DNA of 64,000 bases from Candidatus Contubernalis alkalaceticus. Its GTDB lineage: Bacteria; Bacillota; Dethiobacteria; SKNC01. How positions within the stretch are numbered: position 1 is the stretch's first letter; each line of letters begins with the position of its first letter. This document shows, piece by piece, positions 7,680 through 16,553 of this stretch. A program made the translations under genes and the position numbers. The stretch lies in contig NZ_CP054699.1 of assembly GCF_022558445.1 (NCBI RefSeq), forward strand, positions 1,878,001 to 1,942,000, given 5' to 3'. The notes beneath the pieces were generated by a model. The model did no database searches. It was not told the origin of the DNA and saw only the letters and a list, made by a program, of their open reading frames with translations.

Positions 7680-8348
7680 GTGAAAGTGTTTATGGCCCAG
7701 GATTTATTAAAAGTCAATACTGGTATGGCTGAGAGAAATCGGGGCATTTTTTCCCGTAATAACATTTTAACCATCAACTTAATCAGTTCACCGGGGGCAG
7801 GAAAAACTACTCTCCTGGAGAAGATGCTGGATGCGCTGGCTGGGGAAATGAATATTGCAGTCATTGAAGGAGATATTTATACCAGTCGGGATGCGGAGCG
7901 ATTGGAAAATAAAAACGTTGAGGTCATACAGATTAATACCGCCGGTGCCTGCCACCTGGATGCGGGTATGATAGGCGGGGTATTGAAGGAACTTCCCCTG
8001 GAAAACCTGGATATGATTGTGATAGAAAATGTGGGCAACCTGGTCTGCCCTGCAGAGTTCGACCTGGGTGAAGATTTTAAGATTGCGGTTTTAAGTGTCA
8101 GCGAAGGCAGTGATAAGCCGGCAAAATATCCCCTGATTTTCAGACAGTCAAGGGGCTGTATTATTAATAAAATTGACCTTATACCTTATACAGACTTTCA
8201 ACTGGAACAAGTAATTGATGAAATTAAGGATATTAACGGTAGTCTGGAGGTATTTCCTGCTTCTGCTACAAAAGGAGATGGAATGGGAGAGTGGATTGCA
8301 TGGATCAGGGATATGCAAAAAGCAAAAAACAGCTCTGTTGGCGAATAA
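7680..8348 (+). CDS. hypB: hydrogenase nickel incorporation GTPase HypB
   Basis: HypB is a SIMIBI-class GTPase that drives nickel delivery from HypA. The 222 residues carry the P-loop SSPGAGKT (about residues 36-43), an EGDI switch segment, the G-domain metal-site residues in GACHLDAG (Cys92, His93) and LVCPAEFD (Cys124), and the guanine-specificity motif NKID. The His-rich nickel-storage tail and the N-terminal CxxCGC site found in some relatives are absent. The start is GTG at 7680 with AAGGAGG seven bases upstream. It overlaps the start of hypF by about 49 bases. Confidence 0.95.
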   Translation: MKVFMAQDLLKVNTGMAERNRGIFSRNNILTINLISSPGAGKTTLLEKMLDALAGEMNIAVIEGDIYTSRDAERLENKNVEVIQINTAGACHLDAGMIGGVLKELPLENLDMIVIENVGNLVCPAEFDLGEDFKIAVLSVSEGSDKPAKYPLIFRQSRGCIINKIDLIPYTDFQLEQVIDEIKDINGSLEVFPASATKGDGMGEWIAWIRDMQKAKNSSVGE

Positions 8349-10675
8349 CTGTTAAAGGAATTGTACAGGGAGTAGGTTTTCGCCCTTATGTTTATAACCT
8401 GGCTTTAAAACACGGCCTTATTGGGACTGTTTTAAATTCCACTCTCGGAGTGATCATAGAAATTTTGGGGGAGGAAAACAAAGTTGAAGGATTTTATAAC
8501 GATTTGTTAAACAAGCCTCCCCGCCTTTCGGTGATTAGACATATTACCAGGGAAGTAATACCCCAAAAATGTTTTAAAGGGTTTACCATTTTGACCAGCC
8601 AAAAGGAATCCCGGAGAGAAGCCCTGGTTCCACCGGACGTGGGCTGCTGCCAGGAATGTAAGCAGGATATGCTGAATCCAAAGGACCGACATTACCTCTA
8701 TCCCTTTACCAACTGTACCAACTGCGGACCCCGGTTTACCCTGATTAAAGATGTACCCTATGACCGGGACAAAACCTCTATGGAGCCTTTCCCCATGTGC
8801 GATGAATGTTACCGGGATTACCATGAACCAACAGACAGAAGGTTTCATGCTCAACCCATTGCCTGTTCCCGATGCGGCCCGGAGGTAGCACTGGTGGATG
8901 AAAAAGGCTGTGATGTTCCGGGGAACTGGCTGGACAATTTTTGGAAGTTCATGGGGGAAGGAATGGTTATTGCGATAAAGAGTTTAGGCGGTTTTCACCT
9001 GGCCTGTGACGCCCACAGCCGGAAGGCCCTGGCTGCCTTGAGAAAAAGAAAAAACCGGCCGTTTAAGCCCTTTGCGGTAATGGCCAGGGATTTAGACACA
9101 ATTAAAACATACTGTTTTCTGGGAGAACAGGAGGAGGAACTTCTCCTGTCTCCGGAAGCGCCCATTGTAATCTTAAAAAAGAGAAAAAGGGATCTGTTTG
9201 AAGACATTGCTCCAAATTTGAAAACTCTAGGAATTATGCTGCCTTATACCCCCCTCCACTTTTTACTTTTTAACGGCCCCTTTGAACTACTGGTTATGAC
9301 CAGCGCTAACTTAAAAGACCTGCCTTTAACCCGGGACAATGAAAAAGCTCTGATAGAACTGAAGGAAACTGCCGATTATTTTTTATGGCACAACCGGGAC
9401 ATAGTCAACCGCTGTGACGATTCCCTGATGACAGTAATAAAAGATAAGCCGCAGATGTACCGGCGGTCCAGGGGGTATGTTCCCAAGCCCATAGTTATTC
9501 CCATCCCACAGGGGGTCAGGGAAAACACCAACACGGGCAAAGAAGAAAAAAAAGAAGTGGTGCTGGCCCTGGGCAGTGAAATGAAGAATACTTTCTGCCT
9601 TATGAGGGGTGAGCAGGCATTTCTCAGCCAGTATATCGGAGAAATGGATTCCGTGGAATCTGAAGAGCACTTCCTTGCCAGTCTGGAGCACTTTAAAAGA
9701 TTTTTTCAGCTGGAGCCCAAAATCCTGGCTTACGATATGCATCCTCACTACTGGACGACCAGGATGGCCGGGGAAATACCGGCGGAAGAAAAATTTTCAG
9801 TACAGCATCACCACGCCCACATGGCTAGCTGTATGGCAGAAAATGGTCTAAATGAGCCGGTAATTGGGATAATCCTTGACGGCACCGGATACGGACTGGA
9901 TGGAAAAATGTGGGGTTTTGAATTTTTTACCGGGGATTATCTGGATTTTCAGAGGGAAATTCACCTGTCATACCTGCCGCTGCCCGGTGGAGAAATGGCT
10001 GTGAAGCAGCCCTGGAGAGCTGCTGTGTCATATCTCATTACCTGCCTGGGGGAGAAGGGAAAAACTATTGCCCGGGAGAGGTTTATAGATAAAGGGAAAG
10101 AACTGGAAGCCATCGTTATTCTTTTGGAAAAAAATTTTAACTGTCCCCCGGCCTCCAGCTGCGGCCGATTTTTCGATGCAGTTTCTGCATTTTTAGGAGT
10201 TTGCGAAACAAGCAGTTATGAAGGTCAGGCAGCAATTGAACTAGGGGAGTTAGTTTTAGACAGGAAACTTTGTAAATGTACAGAAATAGAACCCTATCCC
10301 TTCACTATTGAAGGGGGAATTATAGATCCGGCTTCTACCTGGAAGGCTTTGGTGGAGGATTTTCAGAGTCATAAGGAGAAAGATTTAGCAGCCCGCCGTT
10401 TTCATGATACGCTGGTGTCTATTATAGAAAAAGCAGTATTGATAATCAGTGAAAGAAGTGCAATAAAAAAAGTAGTTTTTAGCGGAGGAGCCTGGCATAA
10501 CCAGTATCTCCTGATCCGCTCTGAAGAATTATTGAATAAGCTGGGATTTGAGGTATTTACTCATCAAAATGTGCCGCCTAACGATGGAGGAATTTCCCTG
10601 GGGCAGGCGGTTATCACTTACTGGAGGTGGCTAAATCATGTGTCTGGGAGTTCCGGCAAAAGTTATGATGATTAA
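8300..10675 (+). CDS. hypF: carbamoyltransferase HypF
   Basis: HypF activates carbamoyl phosphate and transfers the carbamoyl group to the C-terminal cysteine of HypE, the source of the cyanide ligands. The approximately 791 residues contain the full family layout. An acylphosphatase domain (KGIVQGVGFRPYVYN) comes first. A double zinc finger follows (CCQECKQD, NCTNCGPRF, MCDECYRDYH, CSRCGP). Then come a YrdC-like domain (about residues 190-380, with AIKSLGGFHLACDA) and a Kae1-like domain with the metal motif HHHAHMASCM and GGAWHNQYL. The frame could start at GTG 8291, but ATG 8300 has GGGAG ten bases upstream. It overlaps hypB and hypC, so all three are translationally coupled. Confidence 0.95.
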   Translation: MDQGYAKSKKQLCWRITVKGIVQGVGFRPYVYNLALKHGLIGTVLNSTLGVIIEILGEENKVEGFYNDLLNKPPRLSVIRHITREVIPQKCFKGFTILTSQKESRREALVPPDVGCCQECKQDMLNPKDRHYLYPFTNCTNCGPRFTLIKDVPYDRDKTSMEPFPMCDECYRDYHEPTDRRFHAQPIACSRCGPEVALVDEKGCDVPGNWLDNFWKFMGEGMVIAIKSLGGFHLACDAHSRKALAALRKRKNRPFKPFAVMARDLDTIKTYCFLGEQEEELLLSPEAPIVILKKRKRDLFEDIAPNLKTLGIMLPYTPLHFLLFNGPFELLVMTSANLKDLPLTRDNEKALIELKETADYFLWHNRDIVNRCDDSLMTVIKDKPQMYRRSRGYVPKPIVIPIPQGVRENTNTGKEEKKEVVLALGSEMKNTFCLMRGEQAFLSQYIGEMDSVESEEHFLASLEHFKRFFQLEPKILAYDMHPHYWTTRMAGEIPAEEKFSVQHHHAHMASCMAENGLNEPVIGIILDGTGYGLDGKMWGFEFFTGDYLDFQREIHLSYLPLPGGEMAVKQPWRAAVSYLITCLGEKGKTIARERFIDKGKELEAIVILLEKNFNCPPASSCGRFFDAVSAFLGVCETSSYEGQAAIELGELVLDRKLCKCTEIEPYPFTIEGGIIDPASTWKALVEDFQSHKEKDLAARRFHDTLVSIIEKAVLIISERSAIKKVVFSGGAWHNQYLLIRSEELLNKLGFEVFTHQNVPPNDGGISLGQAVITYWRWLNHVSGSSGKSYDD

Positions 10676-10871
10676 TGATGAAAACCGAACTGCTCTGGTT
10701 GACTCCTTTGGGGTGTCCCGCTGGGTGGGAATTACCCTGGTTCCCGATGTAAAAGAGGATGATTATGTTCTTATTCATGCGGGATATGCCCTGGAAAAAA
10801 TTGATCTTCAGGATGCAGAGGGGAGAATAAAAATCTGGGAAGAAATGTTAACCTTAGAAGAGGAATTGTAA
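10638..10871 (+). CDS. hypC: hydrogenase assembly chaperone HypC
   Basis: HypC is a small chaperone that shuttles the Fe(CN)2CO unit between HypD and the hydrogenase large subunit. Its 77 residues begin with MCLGVPAKV, where Cys2 is the invariant iron ligand exposed after Met removal, followed by the family's beta-barrel with the typical VDSFGVSRWVG segment. The start overlaps hypF by 38 bases; GGAGGTGG lies seven bases upstream. Confidence 0.95.
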   Translation: MCLGVPAKVMMINDENRTALVDSFGVSRWVGITLVPDVKEDDYVLIHAGYALEKIDLQDAEGRIKIWEEMLTLEEEL

Positions 10872-10889
10872 ATTGGGAGGGGCACAATA

Positions 10890-12035
10890 ATGGCCAGGTG
10901 GATTTTAAAACAGGAGAAAGAAGAAAGGGCCAGTCTTTTGAAGTTCAGAGACCGGCAGCTTTCCTGCCAGCTGCTTCAGGAAATTAAACTCAAAGGAAAG
11001 TGTTTGAAAGAAAAGCTGGGAAGACGGCCGGTATTCATGGAGGTTTGTGGGACCCATACAGTAGCTTTTTCCAAGACAGGATTGAGAAAAGCCCTGGAGG
11101 AAATAGTAGATTTAAGGAGCGGCCCCGGATGTCCTGTATGTGTTACCGATCAAGAGGACATTGACCGCATGATTCAGTTAAGTTCTCTAGAAAATGTAGT
11201 GCTGGGAACTTTTGGCGATATGGTGAGAGTCCCGGGAAGCCGTACTTCCCTGGAACAGGAGAAAGCCCGGGGAGCCTGGGTAAAAATATTTTATTCTCCT
11301 TCCGATGCAGTGCAGTGGGCCTTGAGAAACCCAGGGAAACAGATGATTTTTTTGGGAATAGGATTTGAAACCACGGCTCCGGTGGTGGCTTTAAGTATAC
11401 GGGAAGCAGAGGATTTAGGAGTAAAGAATTATTCCGTATACTCTGTTCATAAGCTGGTGATACCTGCCTTGAGAGCTCTACTGAATGACAAGGGTCCGGG
11501 TGTAGATGGTTTTATTCTTCCCGGTCATGTCAGTGCAGTTATTGGAAGAAAAGCCTTTGGCTTTTTAGCCCAGGAATTTAATATTCCAGGGGTTATTGCA
11601 GGGTTTGAACCCATGGACCTGTTGGGGGCGCTGGAAAACTTGATTTATCAGATGGACCGGGGAGAATGCCGGATAGATAATGAATACAGCCGGTTGGTCC
11701 GTGAAGAAGGAAACAAAACTGCCCAGACAGTAATCCGGGAGTTCTTTGATACTGCAGAAGGTTCCTGGAGAGGACTGGGGAAAATACCTGCCAGTTCCCT
11801 GGTTTTGCAGGATAATTTGCAAAAATACGATGCTTTGAAACGCTTTCCCGTAGAAATATCCAGGCCGTTTAATAAAGAGGGATGCCGTTGTGGAGAGGTG
11901 CTTACAGGCAAAATAGTTCCTACATTCTGCGGTATGTTTGGGAAGGAATGCACTCCTTCCCGGCCGGTTGGCCCCTGTATGGTATCTTCCGAAGGTGCCT
12001 GTTCCGCTTATTTTCACTATGATTTTAGAGAATAG
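10890..12035 (+). CDS. hypD: hydrogenase Fe-S assembly protein HypD
   Basis: HypD is the scaffold on which the Fe(CN)2CO unit is built. The 381 residues include CGTHT (Cys53), RSGPGCPVCVT (about residues 76-86) and FLGIGFETTAP. At the C-terminus there is a [4Fe-4S]-binding cysteine cluster (CRCGEVLTG, PTFCGMFGKECTP, GPCMVSSEGACSAY). These match the catalytic and cluster residues of the family. The start is ATG with GGGAGGGG. It lies between hypC (18-base gap) and hypE (11-base gap). Confidence 0.95.
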   Translation: MARWILKQEKEERASLLKFRDRQLSCQLLQEIKLKGKCLKEKLGRRPVFMEVCGTHTVAFSKTGLRKALEEIVDLRSGPGCPVCVTDQEDIDRMIQLSSLENVVLGTFGDMVRVPGSRTSLEQEKARGAWVKIFYSPSDAVQWALRNPGKQMIFLGIGFETTAPVVALSIREAEDLGVKNYSVYSVHKLVIPALRALLNDKGPGVDGFILPGHVSAVIGRKAFGFLAQEFNIPGVIAGFEPMDLLGALENLIYQMDRGECRIDNEYSRLVREEGNKTAQTVIREFFDTAEGSWRGLGKIPASSLVLQDNLQKYDALKRFPVEISRPFNKEGCRCGEVLTGKIVPTFCGMFGKECTPSRPVGPCMVSSEGACSAYFHYDFRE

Positions 12036-12046
12036 AGGGTGATTTT

Positions 12047-13057
12047 TTGTCGGACATAATTATTCTTTCCCATGGAGATGGAGGTATTTTAACCCATAAC
12101 CTGGTAAACGATATTTTCTTGAAATATTTTAAAAATCCTTATTTAATCCAGCTGACAGATTCTGTTTTTTTAAATTTCCCTGGTGAAGGGAAGGGAATTG
12201 TGGTGTCAACAGATTCCTTTGTGGTATCTCCAATCTTTTTTCCAGGGGGAGATATTGGAAAACTGGCGGTCTGCGGAACGGTTAATGATTTAGCAGTAAG
12301 TGGAGCCCGGCCCCTATTTTTAACGGTGGGGTTTATTCTAGAAGAAGGGCTTCTCCTTTCGGAACTGGAAGAAGTTGTGGTATCCATGGCCCGGACTGCT
12401 GAAGAAGCAGGGGTGGTTATCGTAGCCGGTGACACTAAGGTGGTAGAGAAAGGTCATGGGGATAAAATATTTATTAATACTACCGGAATCGGAACGTCAG
12501 AAGAAGAAGCTGTCCTGGGCTATGAAGCTGTAAAGCCGGGAGATAAAATCGTTATTAACGGTACTTTAGGAGACCACGGCCTGACAGTGCTGACCCGACG
12601 TCAGGAACTGGGTTTGGGAGAAGGGCTGCAGAGTGACTGCGCTCCATTAAATGGCATTATCCAGAAGGCTTTAAAAGAAATTAAAGGGATAAAAATAATG
12701 CGGGACCCCACCCGGGGAGGGCTGGCTACCACGTTAAAGGAAATCGCGGTATTTTCAAGGTTGGATTTTACAATTTTTGAAGAGCAGGTTCCCGTAGCAG
12801 AGGAGGTAAGAAGCACAGCGGAAATGCTGGGTCTAGATCCCCTTTACCTGGCTAATGAAGGAAAATTTATTACCATTGTGGAAAGCGCCCAGGCAGATGC
12901 TCTTGTTCAACTGCTGAGAGAGGACCCCCTTGGCAAGGAAGCTCAAATCATAGGTAAAGTGGAAGATGGAAGTGGGAAAGTATATCTTAAGACCTTTTTC
13001 GGGGGAACTAAATACCTGCACTACCTGGCAGGCACCCCTCTACCCCGCATTTGCTAG
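12047..13057 (+). CDS. hypE: hydrogenase expression/formation protein HypE
   Basis: HypE dehydrates the thiocarboxamide on its own C-terminal cysteine to a thiocyanate, the cyanide donor for the active-site iron. The 336 residues show an AIR-synthase-like fold (STDSFVVSPIFFPGGDIGKL, then RDPTRGGLATTL) and end in the required PRIC, so Cys336 is the carbamoylated residue. The start is TTG with GAGGGTGA four bases upstream. It completes the hyp set; together with the protease at 1982-2479, every usual NiFe maturation factor is present. Confidence 0.95.
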   Translation: MSDIIILSHGDGGILTHNLVNDIFLKYFKNPYLIQLTDSVFLNFPGEGKGIVVSTDSFVVSPIFFPGGDIGKLAVCGTVNDLAVSGARPLFLTVGFILEEGLLLSELEEVVVSMARTAEEAGVVIVAGDTKVVEKGHGDKIFINTTGIGTSEEEAVLGYEAVKPGDKIVINGTLGDHGLTVLTRRQELGLGEGLQSDCAPLNGIIQKALKEIKGIKIMRDPTRGGLATTLKEIAVFSRLDFTIFEEQVPVAEEVRSTAEMLGLDPLYLANEGKFITIVESAQADALVQLLREDPLGKEAQIIGKVEDGSGKVYLKTFFGGTKYLHYLAGTPLPRIC

Positions 13058-13072
13058 CTTTGACAACGGTAA

Positions 13073-13165
13073 AAAATTCTTAAAATTAAAGGGGAAAACC
13101 CTGCTGCTGTTGCAATTATCAACAATGTCATTAACCCCTTTGGCAGCCATGCTGACAATGCCTAA
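13073..13165 (+). pseudogene. possible gene remnant downstream of hypE
   Basis: Between hypE and its terminator a 30-codon reading frame gives GENPAAVAIINNVINPFGSH followed by ADNA and a stop. It has a protein-like composition but no start codon or ribosome binding site. Its last codons form the left arm of the terminator stem. It was not recognised; it may be the tail of a deleted gene, or chance. Confidence 0.2.
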
Positions 13166-13186
13166 TTGCGGCATTGTCAGCCCTTT
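13151..13186 (+). terminator. Rho-independent terminator of the hyp operon
   Basis: A perfect 12-bp stem GCTGACAATGCC/GGCATTGTCAGC with a 7-base loop is followed by CCTTTT. It lies about 95 bases after the hypE stop. Confidence 0.8.
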
Positions 13187-13252
13187 TAGAGGTGTAAAAC
13201 GTCTTGGCTGCAAAGATTCTATGATTCATCTTCTCTTAAATATCTGAAGATT

Positions 13253-13708
13253 TTATTCTGAATCATTCTTGTTTTGGATCCTTTTTATTACGATGGTTGT
13301 TACTGCAATTACAATAGCAACACCAGCCGTAATAAACAAAATAGGTGCAGCCATTTCATCAATCTGATTTGGATTGCTAAAACTTGCATTCTTTAAAAGA
13401 ACCAAAATGGCTGCAGAAACCACAATAGCTAACATCATTGTTAGAAGCACTTTCAAGAATGGTTTTTCTTCTTCTGCAGACGGTCCTACAAAGGCGTTTG
13501 CTAATATTAACCGTACAACAAAAGTTCCAGAGCATATGGTTAAAATTATCATTACGTTCGCCGGATAATTAACCCATCTAAATCCATAACCATGAAGACC
13601 CGCATCAAGCATCAACAAATAAAGAAGCATAAGAAATGCTTGATTACCAATTTTATTTTTTCTTTGCATTTGCATTTCGTCTAAACCTTTTTTATTCAAG
13701 TCATTCAT
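13253..13708 (-). CDS. small membrane protein paired with an XRE regulator
   Basis: About 151 residues carry four hydrophobic segments (FLMLLYLLMLDAG, VMIILTICSGTFVVRLI, VLLTMMLAIVVSAAILVLL, APILFITAGVAIVIAVTTIV). The arrangement fits the small membrane proteins (DUF6773-like) that often sit next to a short XRE regulator in Firmicutes. The reading frame extends to 13726, but GGGAGG just upstream of 13708 supports the ATG there or the nearby TTG at 13699. The 5' end overlaps the regulator by eight bases, so both are co-expressed. The function is unknown; a repressor-antagonist pairing is one possibility. Confidence 0.7.
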   Translation of the reverse strand: MNDLNKKGLDEMQMQRKNKIGNQAFLMLLYLLMLDAGLHGYGFRWVNYPANVMIILTICSGTFVVRLILANAFVGPSAEEEKPFLKVLLTMMLAIVVSAAILVLLKNASFSNPNQIDEMAAPILFITAGVAIVIAVTTIVIKRIQNKNDSE

Positions 13709-13901
13709 CCTCCCAGAATAAATCATTTAATGATTTGTCCAATACTTTGCATATTGAGATACATAAATTAATCGTTGGATTATAATCTCCTTTTTCAATT
13801 GCATTAATCGTTTGCCTGGTAACACCTACAGCATCGGCGATATCTTTTTGAGACATATCCTTTGCCGCTCGTGCAGACTTCAGTCTTAAATTTTTACTCA
13901 A
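13701..13901 (-). CDS. XRE-family helix-turn-helix regulator (YozG/Cro type)
   Basis: This is a 67-residue single-domain DNA-binding protein. The helix-turn-helix spans MSQKDIADAVGVTRQTINAI, followed by EKGDYNPTINLCISICKVL, the pattern of compact XRE regulators. The frame extends to ATG 13916, but the TTG at 13899-13901 has GGGGTGAT at a good distance and gives the family start SKNLRLKSARAAKDM, so it is preferred. It shares an operon and overlaps the membrane protein downstream. A near-consensus promoter lies at 13946-13974. Confidence 0.85.
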   Translation of the reverse strand: MSKNLRLKSARAAKDMSQKDIADAVGVTRQTINAIEKGDYNPTINLCISICKVLDKSLNDLFWEDE

Positions 13902-13916
13902 TATATCACCCCACAT

Positions 13917-14797
13917 CTTACCTGACTACCTGCTTTTCTAAACTAATAGTAATATATTCTTGGCACTATGTCAATTATATTTTACTTAATATCTTATTTA
14001 TTTTATATTACATGCTCCTGAAATAAATACTACTCTGATATCAATATTAACTCAGGCTTCATTTCTTCCATTTGAGTTTCTTGGGCCACTGCCATTTTAA
14101 TCAGTTACCGTGAAAATTTCTGCCTTGCGAATATGTGATAAAAAATCTCGATAAGTTTTCCTTAAACTGTTATTAACGCCTCAGTTCCTCTGCTTTTTTC
14201 AAATTACCTGGGATAGGATGAGTCCGATAATATAGAATAATTGAATATTTGATTAACCCGTAACGTCAAAAAAAAAAGCCCTTTGTATCAAGGACTTTTC
14301 ATTGGAATAACAAATTCTTTTTTATCACCTGCTTGGTGGAAACCTTAAATCTGACGGTCTCCCAGTTACTCCCATGAGGGGTCTGACCTCAAAAATTCTG
14401 AACGTCTGACGGTTAAGGAAACTTGGAATGACTGTCTGAAACATGCTAGAAACCATCACCAGCGAACAGGCTGTTGAATTAACTTAAGTGAACTTCGTTA
14501 GTAACCTAGGAGATTCTGGAAGACCGAACCTGGAAGAATCTTTCTCCCGGGCATTAGCTGACTTTCAAATCTATTTATCAATAAAAAATAGTTGACATTC
14601 AAGGTACGTCCCCCTTTGTCCCTCCACGACCTGGATAGTTTATATGCAGTAGCATTTAAAAAAAGGAATTTTAAGTTTTATTGACGAAGATAAATTATGT
14701 AATGTTAATACTTAAATCCTTTGATTACGCAGCAGCTAATTGAACTGTAAAGAAAACATAAATAACTACAAAAGAGAAATAAGGTGGCCAATAGAAA
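13917..14797. other. 880-base intergenic region
   Basis: Apart from the XRE promoter no gene is supported. A weak terminator-like hairpin with AAGG arms lies near 14270-14300. Broken reading frames around 14400-14600 look like decayed coding DNA but were not recognised. A possible TTGACG-N17-GTTAAT promoter near 14679 could serve the DUF1538 operon. Confidence 0.4.
13946..13974 (-). promoter_or_regulatory. sigma-A promoter of the XRE operon
   Basis: On the minus strand TTGACA (13969-13974), a 17-base spacer and TACTAT (13946-13951) make a near-consensus housekeeping promoter, about 45 bases upstream of the regulator start. Confidence 0.75.
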
Positions 14798-15490
14798 ATG
14801 AAAGTGTTAAAAGAAATATCAATTGAAGTTTTACAAGCTGTTCTTCCTTTAACTATTGTGGTTTTTTTATTACAAATAGTTGTATTATCTTCACCTTTAG
14901 AGGAAATACTTCAGTTTTTAGTGGGACTGATATATGTAACCATTGGCCTTATATTATTTCTTGTTGGGATTCGAATTGGTTTACTTCCCATGGGAGAGTC
15001 CATTGGTAATGCCATCCCCCAAACTAAAAAATTAGGACTTATTATTTTTTATGCTTTTTTATTAGGTTTTCTTGTGACAGCAGCTGAACCTGATGTTAGA
15101 GTGCTTGCATCACAAATTGATGTAGTGTCTGATAGTGCGATTCCCCATTATGTATTGATCTATACAGTAGCTATTGGAGTAGGGATATTTGTAGCTTTAT
15201 CCATGATAAAAGTAGTATTTGGAGTATCACTAAAATACATACTTATTGTTTGTTATATTGGTGTTTTTATTTTATCAGCTTTTACACCTATTTATTTTGT
15301 GCCTATATCTTTTGATGCAGGAGGGGTAACTACAGGACCGTTAACAGCTCCCTTTATTATTGCATTAGGTGTGGGGGTAACTTCTGTTTTGAGCAGCCGA
15401 AAATCTTCTCATGATAATTTTGGATTTGTTGCTTTAGCTTCAATTGGTCCTGTGATTGGTGTGATGATTCTGGGGGTGATTTACGGATGA
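14798..15490 (+). CDS. DUF1538 membrane protein, first half-module
   Basis: This predicted inner-membrane transporter-like protein has 230 residues and about six or seven helices. It contains LLPMGESIGN, AAEPDVRVLASQID and SFDAGGVTTGPLTAPF, the repeated motifs of the DUF1538 family (PF07556). Many family members are about 500 residues with two such modules fused; here the two modules are separate genes. It overlaps the next gene by four bases (ATGA), which suggests equal production and a heteromeric complex. The start is ATG with AAGGTGG upstream. Association with PII-like genes downstream suggests a nitrogen- or energy-regulated carrier. The substrate is unknown. Confidence 0.85.
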   Translation: MKVLKEISIEVLQAVLPLTIVVFLLQIVVLSSPLEEILQFLVGLIYVTIGLILFLVGIRIGLLPMGESIGNAIPQTKKLGLIIFYAFLLGFLVTAAEPDVRVLASQIDVVSDSAIPHYVLIYTVAIGVGIFVALSMIKVVFGVSLKYILIVCYIGVFILSAFTPIYFVPISFDAGGVTTGPLTAPFIIALGVGVTSVLSSRKSSHDNFGFVALASIGPVIGVMILGVIYG

Positions 15491-16239
15491 GTGAAGTTAT
15501 TATATTTGAAGGACTTTGGGATACAGTGAAGGAAGTATCAATAGCCTTACTACCTTTGGTTTTATTCTTTACTTTTTTTCAAATAGTTTACCTAAAGCTG
15601 CCTCGTTTAGAAATTATGAATATGATAAAAGGAGTTCTTTTAACCTTTATAGGTATAGTTTTTTTCCTACAAGGTGTTCACATTGGGTTTTTGCCTATTG
15701 GAGAATTATTAGGACAAGGTATGGTTCAAAGCACTGGAAAGTGGTTTGTTATTCCAGTAGGTTTTATTTTAGGAGCCGTGGCAACATTTGCAGAACCTGC
15801 TGTAAGGGCATTAAGCAATGAAGTTGAAAAGGTTTCTTCTGGATATATACCACAAATTATCTTATTAGTCACACTTTCTTTAGGGGTAGGACTTTCTATT
15901 GCCCTGGCTATGATTCGAATTATATATGGGATACCTTTAATGTACTTGCTGGTTCCAGGCTATGGGTTAGCATTGGCTACTTCTTTTATATCAAAGGATA
16001 ATTTTGTCTCTATTGCTTTTGATTCTGGTGGTGTAGCTACAGGCCCTATGACCGTTACATTTATTATGGCTTTTTCAATAGGGGTAGCTTCTCAAATAGA
16101 AGGAAGAGACCCGCTGATTGAGGGCTTTGGCATGATATCCCTGGTGGCTTTAATACCGATATTATCTGTATTGCTCTTGGGGTTTATATATGATAGAAAG
16201 GAGAAGCAAAATGAACGAAGCCTTACAGAGGAATCATAG
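15487..16239 (+). CDS. DUF1538 membrane protein, second half-module
   Basis: The 250 residues are homologous to the upstream gene product: FLPIGELLGQ, FAEPAVRALSNEVE and AFDSGGVATGPMTVTF line up with its motifs. This supports an ancient duplication, with the fused two-module form found elsewhere in the family. There are several hydrophobic helices and a short charged C-terminal tail (DRKEKQNERSLTEES). The conserved AEP and DxGGV(A/T)TGP motifs in membrane segments are the likely functional core. It overlaps its neighbours on both sides and is part of the same operon. Confidence 0.85.
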   Translation: MSEVIIFEGLWDTVKEVSIALLPLVLFFTFFQIVYLKLPRLEIMNMIKGVLLTFIGIVFFLQGVHIGFLPIGELLGQGMVQSTGKWFVIPVGFILGAVATFAEPAVRALSNEVEKVSSGYIPQIILLVTLSLGVGLSIALAMIRIIYGIPLMYLLVPGYGLALATSFISKDNFVSIAFDSGGVATGPMTVTFIMAFSIGVASQIEGRDPLIEGFGMISLVALIPILSVLLLGFIYDRKEKQNERSLTEES

Positions 16240-16552
16240 TGTTATTATAACTATTGTGAAAAAAGGGAAAGCAAAAAAAGTATGTGAAACTGCTAAAAAG
16301 GCTGGTGCTGAAGGTGGTACAACTATAATAAGTAAAGGTACCAGTGTCAAGGAATTTCAAAAAATATTTGGTTTATTTTTGGATGAAGAAAGAGAAGTAG
16401 TTTTCACAGTAGTTAAACATGAAATAGAAGACATAGTTTTTAATGAAATTATAAATAAATGCAAACTCAATAAACCTGGAAGTGGTATTACATTTATAAT
16501 AGATTTAAAGAAAGTCGATGGCATTGTCCATTTGTTAAAAGGAGGCCTTTGA
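16211..16552 (+). CDS. PII-like signalling protein 1
   Basis: This small trimeric-type regulator has about 113 residues. The frame is open from 16190, but the ATG at 16211 has AAAGGAG eight bases upstream and gives the natural start MNEALQRN. The core VIITIVKKGKAKKVCETAKKAGAEGGTTI is followed by the T-loop region and ends with FIIDLKKVDGIVHLL, matching the ferredoxin-like fold of the nitrogen regulatory PII superfamily. It lacks the canonical uridylylation-site T-loop. It overlaps the upstream DUF1538 gene by 29 bases. The likely role is metabolite-gated control of the DUF1538 pair. The ligand is unknown. Confidence 0.8.
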   Translation: MNEALQRNHSVIITIVKKGKAKKVCETAKKAGAEGGTTIISKGTSVKEFQKIFGLFLDEEREVVFTVVKHEIEDIVFNEIINKCKLNKPGSGITFIIDLKKVDGIVHLLKGGL

Positions 16553-16553
16553 A

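Noticed and set aside
14320-14600. Structured RNA or group II intron remnant
   Set aside because: Several short complementary words are present, but no domain V-like hairpin or reverse transcriptase gene could be identified.
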